NCBI GenBank assembly: GCA_017514785.1 | Contig: JAFWIO010000076.1 | Location: forward strand, 93,376 to 157,375 | DNA length: 64,000 nt | From: Eubacterium sp. | Lineage (GTDB): Bacteria; Bacillota; Clostridia; Lachnospirales; Lachnospiraceae | Direction: 5' to 3' | In this document: one piece after another, positions 32,250-42,343 of the stretch | Numbering within the stretch: the stretch's first letter is position 1 | Layout of the letters: each line of letters begins with the position of its first letter | Program-made: the position numbers and the translations under genes | Notes under the pieces: generated by a model | Told to the model about the DNA's origin: nothing | Databases searched by the model: none | What the model saw: the letters and a program-made list of their open reading frames with translations, nothing else

Positions 32250-33121
32250 TGATATATCATTTTATTATTAATGGAAAAAGTGGAAAAGATAACAAGTCTC
32301 TCGTGGAAACAAAAATCAGAGAGGCTTGTTTTAAGCGTAAAATAAATTACGACATTACATATACCGAAAGGCCTAGCGATGCAAAAAGAATAGCAGAAGA
32401 ATTTCCAGATGAGGAGTGTGTAATCTTTTCTGTCGGCGGTGATGGAAATTTAAACGATACTCTAAACGGAATAGTTGGAAGCAATAATAAGATTCTAGCT
32501 AATATTCCAGCTGGCAGTGGAAATGATTTTTCTAGAACACTAATGAAACTAGATGATGGGATTCACAGTGTTGATATTGGTTCAATTAACCATAGATATT
32601 TTATAAATGTTGCTTGTGTGGGACTAGATGCAGATGTGGCAGAGAATGTTGCGATTACACGTGAAAAGAAATGGATTCCAACTAGCCAAAGATTTAATGC
32701 AAGTTTCGTTTATACATATTTTAAATATTTGCCTAAGAATGTGAAGATTAAAATAGGCGAGAGTGAGATTAAAGATGACATTACAATATTGGCTATCTGT
32801 AATGCGCAGTATTACGGTAGTGGATATCACATAGCTCCACATGCACTATTAGATGATGGATTTTTTGACATTTATTTGGCGAAGAAGATGCCAAAGATTA
32901 AAATACTTCCAATGCTTTTGGCTCTGGCTAGAGGAAAGCACGAAAAGTATTCGGCCATTAATAGATACCAAGAGTCAAGCGTTCACATTGAGTCGGAACA
33001 GAAACTATCATTTAATGTGGACGGAGAATTGATGCGTGGAAATAGCTTTGATATAAAACTACACAAAGCGGCAGTAAAAGTTTTTAACGACAAACAATTC
33101 ATTTATGAAATAATAAAATAG
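32249..33121 (+). CDS. diacylglycerol-kinase-family lipid kinase
   Basis: DAGK catalytic domain at the N-terminus with the nucleotide-binding VGGDGNLNDTLNG motif and IPAGSGNDFSRTL, then the C-terminal beta-sandwich lobe of the YegS/DgkB/BmrU family ending in a FNVDGELM segment. Likely phosphorylates diacylglycerol or another lipid on the inner face of the membrane. It is coupled to hisF by a one-base stop/start overlap, though no functional link is evident. The exact lipid substrate cannot be told from sequence. Confidence 0.88.
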   Translation: MIYHFIINGKSGKDNKSLVETKIREACFKRKINYDITYTERPSDAKRIAEEFPDEECVIFSVGGDGNLNDTLNGIVGSNNKILANIPAGSGNDFSRTLMKLDDGIHSVDIGSINHRYFINVACVGLDADVAENVAITREKKWIPTSQRFNASFVYTYFKYLPKNVKIKIGESEIKDDITILAICNAQYYGSGYHIAPHALLDDGFFDIYLAKKMPKIKILPMLLALARGKHEKYSAINRYQESSVHIESEQKLSFNVDGELMRGNSFDIKLHKAAVKVFNDKQFIYEIIK

Positions 33122-33129
33122 GAGAGAGT

Positions 33130-33810
33130 ATGGCAGCATTAACTGGTGACTGGGAGCAAGCCCTAAAGCCTGAATTTGGAAAAGACTACTATAGAGAATT
33201 ATTTAAGTTTGTAAAAGAGGAATATAGTACGAGAACTATTTATCCTCCGGCAAACGATATTTTTAATGCTTTCCATTGCACACCTTTAAGCGAAGTGAAA
33301 GTGCTGTTGATTGGACAAGATCCGTATCACAACGAACACCAAGCACATGGCCTATCATTCTCAGTATTGCCTGGCAATGATATTCCTCCATCACTTCAAA
33401 ATATATACAAAGAACTGAATGATGATTTGGGATGCTATATTCCGAACAATGGATATCTAAAGAAGTGGGCTGATCAAGGAGTAATGCTTTTAAATGCAGT
33501 GTTAACAGTTCGCGCTCACCAAGCAAACTCACATCAAGGCAAAGGCTGGGAGCAATTTACAGATGCAGTTATTAGAGAAATAAATAAACAAGATAGACCA
33601 ATTGTAATCTTTCTTTGGGGAGCGCCTGCTAGAAAGAAAAAAGCTATGCTAGATAATCCAAAACACTTAGTGCTGGAGGCACCACACCCAAGTCCATTAT
33701 CAGCATACAGAGGATTCTTTGGTTGTAAACACTTTAGCAAGTGTAACGAGTTTCTAAAAGCAAATGGAATAGAGCCAATAGACTGGCAAATAGAAAACAT
33801 AAAAAAATAG
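33130..33810 (+). CDS. ung: uracil-DNA glycosylase, family 1
   Basis: Removes uracil from DNA. Motif A GQDPYH carries catalytic Asp64 and motif B HPSPLSA carries catalytic His186. The uracil-specificity segment around LLNAVLTVR is also present. 226 residues is the normal length. GGAGAG precedes the start, eight bases after the lipid-kinase stop, so it is the last gene of the hisH-led run and is followed by a strong terminator. Confidence 0.97.
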   Translation: MAALTGDWEQALKPEFGKDYYRELFKFVKEEYSTRTIYPPANDIFNAFHCTPLSEVKVLLIGQDPYHNEHQAHGLSFSVLPGNDIPPSLQNIYKELNDDLGCYIPNNGYLKKWADQGVMLLNAVLTVRAHQANSHQGKGWEQFTDAVIREINKQDRPIVIFLWGAPARKKKAMLDNPKHLVLEAPHPSPLSAYRGFFGCKHFSKCNEFLKANGIEPIDWQIENIKK

Positions 33811-33853
33811 AGGTTTGGGAATAACAAAAATTCCCAAACCTCTTATTTTTTTT
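33808..33853. terminator. bidirectional intrinsic terminator
   Basis: AGAGGTTTGGGAAT (33809-33822) pairs with ATTCCCAAACCTCT (33830-33843), with T runs on the right for ung and, on the minus strand, on the left for the converging activase gene. Confidence 0.92.
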
Positions 33854-33861
33854 ATTGACTT

Positions 33862-36800
33862 TTAGTCATTCAATCGTTTGTTAGCTGTTGCCAGCATTAG
33901 TTTTATACGATTTAATTGGTTTACTTCTGAAGCACCAGGGTCATAATCCACAGCCACAATGTTTGCCTCAGGGTTTAGTGCACGAATTCGCTTGATAACA
34001 CCTTTACCTACCACGTGGTTAGGTAGACACGCGAATGGCTGTGTACAAACGATGTTTGGAACACCGTCGTGAATCAAGTGAAGCATCTCACCTGTTAGGA
34101 ACCATCCTTCACCAGTTTGGTTACCAACAGACACTATCTCTTGAGCCATCTTACTCATCTCCCAAATGTCAGAAGTAGGAGAGAAGTGTTTACTCTTAAT
34201 AAGTGCTTTTTTAGCGGTGCCTCTCATCCATTCGACTGCTTTAATAGCAAGGTTATTGATTAGCACGCCTTTCTTATTGAAACCAAGTTTCTCAAACTTG
34301 TATTTAGCATTTCTAAATCCATATAGGAAGAAGTCTACTAAGTCTGGCATTACAGCCTCAGCACCTTCCTCTTCTAATAGTTTAACCAAGTCGTTGTTAG
34401 CAGTAGGAGAGAACTTAACCAAAATCTCACCCACGATACCAACTCTAGGTTTCTTAATATCTTTAACAGGGATAGCGTCAAACTCTTCAACGATCTTTTT
34501 CATATTCTTTCTGAAGCGTCTGATACCAAACTTGTTATCAGAAAGTTCTTTGATGATTTTTTCTTCCCATTTTTTGTGAAGAGCATCAGTCTCACCCTTG
34601 TTAACTTCGTAAGGTCTAGTTCTATAAACTACACGCATAAATAAGTCGCCGTACAAACCAGCCTGGAGAACTTTCACGCCAAACTTAGGAGTAATCTTAA
34701 ATCCGCTGTTTTTCTCTAGACCTTGAAGGTTAAGTGAGATAACAGGAATTTGTTCCATGCCAGCCTTCTCCAAAGCACGTCTTATAAATCCAATGTAGTT
34801 AGTAGCTCTACATCCACCACCAGTCTGAGTGATGATTAGAGCAGTTTTATCTAGGTCATATTTACCTGATTGCAAAGCTTCCATCATCTGACCAACAACG
34901 ATAAGAGATGGATAACATGCATCGTTATTTACATACTTAAGTCCCATATCAATACATGAGCGCTCACTATCTAATACTTCTAAGTTGTAACCACATGAAT
35001 TGATAGCAGCCTCAAGCATACCGAAGTGGATTGGACTCATCTGAGGACAAAGAATAGTGTATTTGTCGTCAAACATTTCCTTTGTAAACTCAACCTTTTC
35101 GATAGCAGAAGATTTAATAAATCTTTGGTAGTTAAGTTCGCTACGCTCGCGAATAGCAGCTAGCAATGAACGAACTCTGATTCTTGCTGCACCAAGGTTG
35201 TTAACTTCGTCTATTTTTAGAACTGTATAAACTTTATCTGAACCTGTCAAAATATCGCTTACACAATCTGTAGTAACCGCATCCAAACCGCAACCAAAGG
35301 AGAAGAGCTGAATTAAATCTAAATCTTCTCGTTTTTTAACTACGTCAGCAGCTTTATATAGTCTAGAGTGATACATCCACTGGTCTGAAACTATAAGAGG
35401 TCTTTCAACTTCACCTAGGTGAGCAACTGAGTCCTCAGTCAAAACTGCAAGACCGTATGAATTAATCATCTCTGGAATGCCATGGTTGATTTCAGGATCC
35501 ACGTGATATGGACGACCAGCCAATACAATACCGTGAAGATTGTTCTTCTCAATATATCTAAGAGTTTCTTCACCCTTACGCATCATATCTTGTCTAGAGT
35601 CAATTAGTTCAGCCCAACCTTTTTCTACGGCCTTCTTAATTTCATCTGCGTCAATACCGAAGTCAGTAGTAAAGATATCAACCAAACGCTCTGATAGAAC
35701 TTCCTGGTTAGAGAAAGCCATAAACGCGTTTAGGAAGTTGATGTCAGGGTTTTCTAATTCCTCAACATTATTCTTAATATTCTCAGCATAAGATGTAACC
35801 ATTGGACAGTTGTAGTGGTTGTTAGCATCCGGTGTCTCGTCACGCTCATATGGAATACAAGGGTAGAAGATGAACTTACATCCCTCGTCCAGCAACCACT
35901 TAATATGTCCGTGTGTTAACTTAGCTGGGTAACACTCAGATTCACTTGGAATAGATTCAATACCAAGTTCGTAAATCTTATGTGAAGACTCAGGAGAAAG
36001 CTTAACGCTAAATCCGAGTTCTTTGAAGAAGACTGCCCAGAATGGGAAGTTCTCATACATATTTAAAACTCTAGGAATTCCAACTACACCGCGTGGGGCT
36101 TCGTCCTCATCTAGAGGTTCGTAGTCAAACATTCTGTGGAACTTATACTCAAACAAGTTTGGAATCTGTTCCTTATTTTTGACACCGCCAATACCTTTCT
36201 CGCATCGGTTACCACTGATGAATTTACGTCCATCAGAGAACATATTGATTGTAAGTAGACATGAGTTTGTACATCCCTTACATCTTGTCATTGAAGTCTT
36301 GTAAGAAAACTCATTAATCTGATCGATAGAAAGCATAGTAGTTTCTTGACCATTATATCTTTCTCTTGCAATCAAGGCTGCGCCAAAGGCACCCATAATA
36401 CCAGCAATGTCTGGACGAATAGCTTGTGTACCAGCTATCTTTTCAAAACTTCTTAGGACTGCGTCGTTGTAGAAAGTACCACCTTGTACAACAATCTTGT
36501 CGCCCAAGTCAGAAGCATCTGAAATTTTGATAACCTTATACAAAGCATTCTTTATAACTGAGTAAGCAAGACCTGAAGAAATGTCAGCGACAGTAGCGCC
36601 TTCTTTCTGTGCCTGCTTAACGTTTGAGTTCATAAATACTGTACATCTTGTTCCAAGGTCAGTTGGGTTCGGAGCAAACAATGCTTCTTTGGCGAAGTCC
36701 TCTACAGAATAACTTAGAGAGTTTGCAAAAGTCTCGATAAATGAACCACAACCAGAAGAACATGCCTCATTAAGCTGAACTGAGTCGATAGTTTTGTTCT

Positions 36801-38097
36801 TAATCTTGATGCACTTCATATCTTGTCCGCCAATATCTAAGATACAATCTACGTCCGGTTCAAAGAAAGCAGCTGCATAGTAGTGAGCAACAGTTTCAAC
36901 CTCTCCCTCGTCTAGAAGAAGAGCAGCCTTAATCAAAGCTTCACCGTAACCTGTTGAACAACTACGTACAATCTCAGCGCCCTCAGGCAATATCTTATAA
37001 ATATCTTTTATTGCATTAATTATTGTTTGAAGAGGATTACCTTCGTTACTTGAATAGAATGAGTAAAGAAGTGTACCGTCTTCAGCCACAACAGCGGCTT
37101 TTGTAGTAGTAGAACCAGAGTCAATTCCTAAGAAACACTTGCCCTTGTATGAAGCAAGGTCGCCCTTTTTCACATTGGCTTTCTCATGACGAGTTCTAAA
37201 CTCTTCATATTGTTCTTTAGAGTCAAACAAAGGATCCATACGTTTGATTTCCATAGACATCTGGATACCTTCTGACAACTGCTTATATAAATCTCCAATT
37301 TCTACAGCTACATCGTCTTTATGATTCATAGCAGCACCAGTTGCAGCAAACAAGTGTGAGTGCTCTGGAGCAACTATATGTTCGTCATCTAAGTTAAGCG
37401 TTCTAATAAACGCATTTTTAAGTTCAGGTAGGAAGTGAAGTGGACCACCAAGGAAAGCAACAGTTCCGCGGATTGGTTTACCACAAGCCAAACCTGAAAT
37501 AGTCTGATTTACCACAGCTTGGAAAATAGAAGCGGCCAAGTCTTCCTTTGTCGCACCCTCGTTGATAAGTGGCTGAATGTCAGTCTTAGCAAACACACCA
37601 CATCTAGCAGCGATAGCATATATTGATTTGTAATTCTTTGCATAATCATTAAGACCTGAAGCATCAGTCTGAAGCAAAGATGCCATCTGGTCAATAAAAG
37701 AACCTGTACCTCCGGCACAGATACCATTCATTCTCTGTTCAACGCCGTTTGTGAAATAGATGATCTTTGCATCCTCACCACCTAGCTCGATAGCCACGTC
37801 AGTTTGTGGTGCGTAATCCTCCAAAGCAGTAGAAACAGCTACCACCTCTTGCACAAAAGGCACATTTAAATGCTCTGACAAAGCAAGTCCACCTGAACCA
37901 GTAATCATAGGAGAGAGTGTAACTTCACCCAACTTATCTTTAGCATCCTTTAAAAGCTCCGCCAAAGTCTCCTGGATATTAGCAAAGTGTCTCTTATAGT
38001 CAGAGAATAATATTTCATTGTTTTCATCAAGAATTGCAATTTTTACAGTAGTAGAACCGATATCAATTCCTAAACTGTAAGTCTTATTATTGCTCAT
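33862..38097 (-). CDS. 2-hydroxyacyl-CoA dehydratase activase-like protein (BadF/BadG ATPases plus DUF2229)
   Basis: A 1411-residue protein with two ASKHA ATPase modules of the BadF/BadG/BcrA/BcrD type (about 10-270 and 325-590). Each has a phosphate loop ([20 protein letters not shown]) and a cysteine loop for a bridging 4Fe-4S cluster ([17 protein letters not shown]). Next come a cysteine-containing segment (CKGCTNSC), a DUF2229 region, and a HgdB-like C-terminal part with further cysteines. Such proteins are thought to inject electrons into radical dehydratases, but no dehydratase subunits are nearby, so the target is unknown. ATG at 38097 chosen because GAGAGGG lies six bases upstream; an in-frame TTG at 38112 precedes it. 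Confidence 0.85.
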   Translation of the reverse strand: MSNNKTYSLGIDIGSTTVKIAILDENNEILFSDYKRHFANIQETLAELLKDAKDKLGEVTLSPMITGSGGLALSEHLNVPFVQEVVAVSTALEDYAPQTDVAIELGGEDAKIIYFTNGVEQRMNGICAGGTGSFIDQMASLLQTDASGLNDYAKNYKSIYAIAARCGVFAKTDIQPLINEGATKEDLAASIFQAVVNQTISGLACGKPIRGTVAFLGGPLHFLPELKNAFIRTLNLDDEHIVAPEHSHLFAATGAAMNHKDDVAVEIGDLYKQLSEGIQMSMEIKRMDPLFDSKEQYEEFRTRHEKANVKKGDLASYKGKCFLGIDSGSTTTKAAVVAEDGTLLYSFYSSNEGNPLQTIINAIKDIYKILPEGAEIVRSCSTGYGEALIKAALLLDEGEVETVAHYYAAAFFEPDVDCILDIGGQDMKCIKIKNKTIDSVQLNEACSSGCGSFIETFANSLSYSVEDFAKEALFAPNPTDLGTRCTVFMNSNVKQAQKEGATVADISSGLAYSVIKNALYKVIKISDASDLGDKIVVQGGTFYNDAVLRSFEKIAGTQAIRPDIAGIMGAFGAALIARERYNGQETTMLSIDQINEFSYKTSMTRCKGCTNSCLLTINMFSDGRKFISGNRCEKGIGGVKNKEQIPNLFEYKFHRMFDYEPLDEDEAPRGVVGIPRVLNMYENFPFWAVFFKELGFSVKLSPESSHKIYELGIESIPSESECYPAKLTHGHIKWLLDEGCKFIFYPCIPYERDETPDANNHYNCPMVTSYAENIKNNVEELENPDINFLNAFMAFSNQEVLSERLVDIFTTDFGIDADEIKKAVEKGWAELIDSRQDMMRKGEETLRYIEKNNLHGIVLAGRPYHVDPEINHGIPEMINSYGLAVLTEDSVAHLGEVERPLIVSDQWMYHSRLYKAADVVKKREDLDLIQLFSFGCGLDAVTTDCVSDILTGSDKVYTVLKIDEVNNLGAARIRVRSLLAAIRERSELNYQRFIKSSAIEKVEFTKEMFDDKYTILCPQMSPIHFGMLEAAINSCGYNLEVLDSERSCIDMGLKYVNNDACYPSLIVVGQMMEALQSGKYDLDKTALIITQTGGGCRATNYIGFIRRALEKAGMEQIPVISLNLQGLEKNSGFKITPKFGVKVLQAGLYGDLFMRVVYRTRPYEVNKGETDALHKKWEEKIIKELSDNKFGIRRFRKNMKKIVEEFDAIPVKDIKKPRVGIVGEILVKFSPTANNDLVKLLEEEGAEAVMPDLVDFFLYGFRNAKYKFEKLGFNKKGVLINNLAIKAVEWMRGTAKKALIKSKHFSPTSDIWEMSKMAQEIVSVGNQTGEGWFLTGEMLHLIHDGVPNIVCTQPFACLPNHVVGKGVIKRIRALNPEANIVAVDYDPGASEVNQLNRIKLMLATANKRLND

Positions 38098-38121
38098 AAT
38101 TTTCCCTCTCAAAAACTATTT

Positions 38122-38138
38122 GTTTTAGTGTCTAAAAC
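38122..38138. promoter_or_regulatory. perfect palindrome at the activase transcription start
   Basis: GTTTTAG-TGT-CTAAAAC, seven-base arms, seven to twenty-three bases downstream of the activase -10, so it should overlap the transcription start. Candidate operator. Confidence 0.4.
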
Positions 38139-38144
38139 GATAAA

Positions 38145-38173
38145 ATTATAGTACAAAACCCCTTAAAATTCAA
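38145..38173 (-). promoter_or_regulatory. promoter of the activase gene
   Basis: Minus strand TTGAAT (38173-38168), a 17-base spacer and TATAAT (38150-38145). Confidence 0.75.
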
Positions 38174-38199
38174 CTACATTCATATAGTAAAAAGTTCGT

Positions 38200-38228
38200 T
38201 TGACAAACCATTTTTAAGTCTTTATACT
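38200..38228 (+). promoter_or_regulatory. promoter of rhomboid-like gene and malQ-lysA run
   Basis: TTGACA (38200-38205), a 17-base spacer and TATACT (38223-38228), followed by a GGAGG site before the ATG at 38261. Confidence 0.78.
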
Positions 38229-38260
38229 TTAATATGGTTTAATATATATGGAGGACTAAA

Positions 38261-39184
38261 ATGGCTTCAAAGTTTGAACAAAAATTTGGAAAATATGCTA
38301 TCAAAAACCTAACAATATATCTCATTGGCGGATATGTTCTAGGTTATTTGATTTACTTTTTTAATAAAGATTTATATGCAATGTTAACATTTAACCCATA
38401 CGCGATAGTACATGGACAAGTATGGAGAATAATAACATGGGTTGTAACTATGCCAGAATCTTTAGGAATATTCACTATTATTATGTTATTCCTATATTAT
38501 TCACTGGGAAGAACACTAGAGAGAACTTGGGGTTCATACAGATATAATGTTTATTTGTTCTCGGGATTCTTATTCACAATAGTAGGAGCATTTATTTTAT
38601 ACTTCATCTTACTATACTCAGGTATTCCTATTATGAATCAAGGTGTAGCGCTAAGCGGTGATACTAGAGCAGTGGCTCTTGGACAAATTATTGCTATGTA
38701 TACTTCTACATACTATATTAATGCGTCCATCTTCTTGGCATTTGCAGCTACATATCCAAATCAGGAATTGCTTTTATACTTCATTATTCCTATCAAAATC
38801 AAATGGCTAGGTTTGGTATATGTAATATTTATGGGTATTGAGGTCTTTACTACATTTAGAAGTCAGGGAATCATCTATGGAATCTTAGTTTTGGCGATGA
38901 TTATATTCTCACTAATGAACTTCCTAGTTTATTTCTTCTTCACAAGAAAGAAGATGGGTATTGGTGGAGTTACATTTAAACAGAGAAAAAGAAAGACTCA
39001 GTACAAGCAAAAAGTAAGTCAAGCACAGGCTCACAATAGATATAAGAACGGTGCTAGACATAAATGTGCAGTCTGTGGAAGAACGGATTTAGATAATCCT
39101 AATCTTTCATTTAGATTCTGCTCGAAATGTAGTGGAAATAAAGAATACTGTGAAGACCATCTCTTCACACATGAACATAAATAA
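38261..39184 (+). CDS. rhomboid-like membrane protein, probably inactive, with C-terminal zinc ribbon
   Basis: About six hydrophobic helices in residues 15-225. The first loop contains HGQVWRIITW (His51-Trp59), the W-R motif of the rhomboid superfamily. The G-x-S-G serine motif of TM4 and the TM6 histidine of active rhomboid proteases are both absent, so this is probably a pseudoprotease. The soluble C-terminus is basic (TFKQRKRKTQYKQK) and carries a zinc-ribbon-like set: Cys269, Cys272, Cys287, Cys290, plus Cys297, His300, His304 and His306. The role is unknown; it may bind or escort membrane proteins. malQ follows after 11 bases. Confidence 0.7.
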   Translation: MASKFEQKFGKYAIKNLTIYLIGGYVLGYLIYFFNKDLYAMLTFNPYAIVHGQVWRIITWVVTMPESLGIFTIIMLFLYYSLGRTLERTWGSYRYNVYLFSGFLFTIVGAFILYFILLYSGIPIMNQGVALSGDTRAVALGQIIAMYTSTYYINASIFLAFAATYPNQELLLYFIIPIKIKWLGLVYVIFMGIEVFTTFRSQGIIYGILVLAMIIFSLMNFLVYFFFTRKKMGIGGVTFKQRKRKTQYKQKVSQAQAHNRYKNGARHKCAVCGRTDLDNPNLSFRFCSKCSGNKEYCEDHLFTHEHK

Positions 39185-39195
39185 GAAGGAACAAT

Positions 39196-40692
39196 ATGGC
39201 ACAGAGTGAATTTAAAAGATCAGCAGGAATATTGATGCCAATCAGTAGCTTGCCATCACCATATGGTATAGGTACTTTTGGCAGCAAAGCATATGAATTT
39301 GTAGATCACCTAGAAGCAGCGGGTCAGAATTATTGGCAGGTTTTGCCACTTGGACCAACTAGTTATGGTGACAGTCCATATGCATCTTTTTCTGCGTTCG
39401 CAGGAAATCCATATTTTATTGATTTGGATTTCTTAATAGAAGAAGGGCTAATCACAAAGGACTTTGTCGAGAGCTTTAAATGGAATTTGGAAGATCAGTT
39501 TGTTGACTACGGATTGTTGTTTGAGAATCGTTATCAAGTATTAAGAGAGGCGTTTGCTAACAGCGACCATGCTAAGACTGAAGAGTTCAAAACATTTGTA
39601 AAGGAAAACGATTGGCTAGAAGACTATGCATTGTACCGTGCTTGCAAAACACACTTTGAGCATCAGTCATGGCAAGAGTGGCCAAAGGATATAAAGTCTA
39701 GAAAAAAAGAGGCGCTCGCTAAGTATAAGAAAAAACTAAAGAAGGACATGGATTTTTATAAGTTCCTTCAGTTTAAATTCTTTGAGCAGTGGTATGCATT
39801 AAAAGAGTATGCCAACGACAAAGGAATAGAAATTATTGGAGATATTCCAGTATACGTGGCTATGGACTCTGCTGAAGTTTGGGCTAGCCCTAAACAGTTC
39901 AAGTTAAACAAAGACTTGAAGGCAGAAGTAGTTTCAGGAGTTCCACCAGATATCTTTTCTGAGTTTGGTCAGAAGTGGGGCAATCCACTTTACGACTGGG
40001 CGAAGATGGAAAAGGACGACTTTAAATGGTGGAGAAGACGAATGAGCTTTATGGCCAAGATGTATGATGTCATTCGAATTGACCACTTCTTAGGATTAGT
40101 TAAATATTATTCTATCCCTGCAGAAGATGGAAATGCTGTTAATGGCAAATACTTAAAAGGCCCTGGCATGAAACTTATCAAGGCATTTAACGAGTCAGTG
40201 GGCGATAAGAAAATTATTGCCGAGGACTTGGGCGTAGAAATGCCGGAAGCTAAAAAGGTTATTGAAAAGTCAGGCTATCCATCGATGAAGGTTTTAGAAT
40301 TTGCCTTTGACGGTGACAGAAAAAACCCACACCTACCATTTAACTACAATTCAAATATGGTAGTGTACGGTGGAACACACGACAATGACACTTTAGTTGG
40401 ATACTTTAGCGATTTGCAGTGGTGGGAGCTTGAATATGTGAGAGAGTTTATTGGAGATTCACATGCATCAGTTGAGCGAATTGTTGATCACATGTTTAGA
40501 GAAGCGTACAAGAGTGTAGCCAACTTAGTTATATTCCAGATGCAGGATGTTCTAAAGATTGACTCGAAGGGTAGAATGAATGTGCCATCTACTTTAGGTA
40601 CAAACTGGAGATGGCGTATGACAGACAGCGAGTTTACACCAGAGCATATGAGATACTTAAGATATATGTCAGATATTTATGGAAGATTATAG
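39196..40692 (+). CDS. malQ: 4-alpha-glucanotransferase (amylomaltase, GH77)
   Basis: Transfers alpha-1,4-glucan segments during maltodextrin and glycogen metabolism; cytoplasmic. GH77 triad present: Asp296 (RIDHFLGL), Glu343 (AEDLGV) and Asp396 (GTHDNDTL). The N-terminal GILMPISSLPSPYGIGTFG and WQVLPLGPTSYGDSPY blocks are diagnostic. 498 residues is the usual bacterial short-form length. It sits between the rhomboid-like gene and lysA with short gaps, an unusual partnership with no obvious metabolic link. No other starch or glycogen genes are in the window. Confidence 0.96.
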   Translation: MAQSEFKRSAGILMPISSLPSPYGIGTFGSKAYEFVDHLEAAGQNYWQVLPLGPTSYGDSPYASFSAFAGNPYFIDLDFLIEEGLITKDFVESFKWNLEDQFVDYGLLFENRYQVLREAFANSDHAKTEEFKTFVKENDWLEDYALYRACKTHFEHQSWQEWPKDIKSRKKEALAKYKKKLKKDMDFYKFLQFKFFEQWYALKEYANDKGIEIIGDIPVYVAMDSAEVWASPKQFKLNKDLKAEVVSGVPPDIFSEFGQKWGNPLYDWAKMEKDDFKWWRRRMSFMAKMYDVIRIDHFLGLVKYYSIPAEDGNAVNGKYLKGPGMKLIKAFNESVGDKKIIAEDLGVEMPEAKKVIEKSGYPSMKVLEFAFDGDRKNPHLPFNYNSNMVVYGGTHDNDTLVGYFSDLQWWELEYVREFIGDSHASVERIVDHMFREAYKSVANLVIFQMQDVLKIDSKGRMNVPSTLGTNWRWRMTDSEFTPEHMRYLRYMSDIYGRL

Positions 40693-40709
40693 ATAGAGAG
40701 GAAACATTA

Positions 40710-41966
40710 ATGGAAAAGAAACCGTTTGTAACACTTGAGCAGTTACAAGAAATAGAAAAAACATATCCTACACCTTTTCACATTTATGATGAGAAAGGGT
40801 TTATGGAAAATGCAAGAAAAGTGAATGAGGCGTTCGCCTGGAACAAAGGCTTTAGAGAGTACTTTGCAGTGAAGGCTACGCCAAACCCATTCATTATTCA
40901 AAAACTTAAAGAAGTAGGATGCGGAGTGGACTGTTCATCTGAGACAGAACTTATGATAGCAGAAAAGCTAGGCTTCCACGGCGATGAAATTATGTATTCA
41001 TCTAATGAGACACCTGCGGGAGAGTTTAGATACTGTAATGCTCTAGGTGGAATCATTAACTTAGATGACATTACTTTAATAGAAGATATGGAAGCAGAGT
41101 GCGGCATTCCAGAGACAGTTTGCTGTAGATATAATCCAGGTGGAGTTTATGAAGTATGCAACGGCATTATGGATAACCCAGGCGATGCAAAATACGGAAT
41201 GACTCCTAACCAGATTGTTGATGCGTTTAAGATCCTTAAAGAGAAGGGCGTTAAGCACTTTGGCGTACACGCATTCCTTGCTAGTAACACAGTAACAAAT
41301 GATTATTATCCAATGCTTGCTAGAGATATTTTCAAACTAGCAGTTGACCTTAAGAACGAGTGCGGTGTTCATATCGCATTTGTAAATCTATCAGGCGGTG
41401 TTGGAATTCCATACACACCAGAGCAGGAGCCAAACGACATAATGGCTATAGGCGAAGGTGTTAGACAGGTATACGAAGAAATCCTAGTTCCAGAAGGAAT
41501 GGATGATGTTGCGATCTACACTGAGATGGGACGTTTTATGATGGGACCATATGGTGCGCTTGTGACAAAGGCAGTTCACGAGAAACACATCTACAAAGAA
41601 TACATAGGTGTGGATGCTTGTGCTGTAAACCTAATGCGTCCAGCTATGTACAATGCATATCATCACATAACTGTTATGGGCAAAGAAGATGCTCCGGCTA
41701 ACCATGAGTATGACATAGTTGGTTCACTTTGCGAGAACAATGACAAGTTCTGTGTGGATAGAAGACTTCCAAAAATAGAAAAGGGCGACTTTATTTATAT
41801 TCACGATACAGGTGCACATGGCTTCGCAATGGGTTATAATTATAATGGAAGACTAAAAAGTGCGGAGTTGCTTCTAAAGGAAGATGGATCTGTTGAATTA
41901 ATTCGCAGAGCTGAGACTCCAGAAGATTATTTTGCGACATTTGATTTTTCAGACATTATGAAATAG
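40710..41966 (+). CDS. lysA: diaminopimelate decarboxylase
   Basis: PLP-dependent decarboxylation of meso-diaminopimelate to lysine. PLP lysine is Lys55 in YFAVKATPNP; HAFLAS and SGGVGIPY are the fold-III PLP-phosphate elements; the C-terminal VGSLCENNDKF block supplies the cysteine/glutamate at the dimer active site. The start at 40710 follows AGAGAGGAAAC; an in-frame ATG at 40611 lies inside malQ and is rejected. 418 residues is normal. There is no lysine riboswitch here, in contrast to dapA-dapB, so this last step seems to be under different control. Other decarboxylases of the family act on ornithine or arginine, but DAP fits best. Confidence 0.9.
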   Translation: MEKKPFVTLEQLQEIEKTYPTPFHIYDEKGFMENARKVNEAFAWNKGFREYFAVKATPNPFIIQKLKEVGCGVDCSSETELMIAEKLGFHGDEIMYSSNETPAGEFRYCNALGGIINLDDITLIEDMEAECGIPETVCCRYNPGGVYEVCNGIMDNPGDAKYGMTPNQIVDAFKILKEKGVKHFGVHAFLASNTVTNDYYPMLARDIFKLAVDLKNECGVHIAFVNLSGGVGIPYTPEQEPNDIMAIGEGVRQVYEEILVPEGMDDVAIYTEMGRFMMGPYGALVTKAVHEKHIYKEYIGVDACAVNLMRPAMYNAYHHITVMGKEDAPANHEYDIVGSLCENNDKFCVDRRLPKIEKGDFIYIHDTGAHGFAMGYNYNGRLKSAELLLKEDGSVELIRRAETPEDYFATFDFSDIMK

Positions 41967-41975
41967 GAAAGCATT

Positions 41976-42326
41976 ATGGAATGGTATTATGATTTGTATC
42001 TTGGCGAAAAGATAGCTAAGAAAAAGAACAAAATCATTTATAAGATTAAGGACGGCAAATTCACACCAAGTACCTATGTGATTGCTTTGCCGCGCAATGA
42101 TCGTGACGTTTTAGAAACATTCCCTGTGGAAGTTTTAAAGCAGCAATATTATAAGAGACAAGATTTATTTATAATCGGCCTCGCCAAAGGAAACGAAGAG
42201 GCGAACAAATTAATGCTAGATATAATAATTGAGTGCTTTAGAGAGACTGACACAGTAAATGTGAAAGATTTTATATTAGATAGAGAAGAAAAGAAAAACG
42301 AGATTAGAGTTATTAAGTACAGATAA
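41976..42326 (+). CDS. conserved-looking small protein of unknown function
   Basis: 116 residues, soluble, basic at the N-terminus (GEKIAKKKNKIIYKIKDGK) and predicted alpha/beta. It has no signal peptide, helix-turn-helix or cysteine motif. The segment ALPRNDRDVLETFPVEVLKQQYY and the helix KGNEEANKLMLDIIIECF are the most distinctive parts. It starts nine bases after lysA with a weak AGGAAAG site and ends 17 bases before the DUF2953 gene, so it belongs to this operon. No function is proposed. Confidence 0.7.
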   Translation: MEWYYDLYLGEKIAKKKNKIIYKIKDGKFTPSTYVIALPRNDRDVLETFPVEVLKQQYYKRQDLFIIGLAKGNEEANKLMLDIIIECFRETDTVNVKDFILDREEKKNEIRVIKYR

Positions 42327-42343
42327 GGGACAAGCAGTATTAG

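Noticed and set aside
40611-40709. Upstream in-frame extension of lysA inside malQ
   Set aside because: It would overlap malQ by 80 bases, lacks a ribosome site, and the ATG at 40710 gives the normal decarboxylase start.
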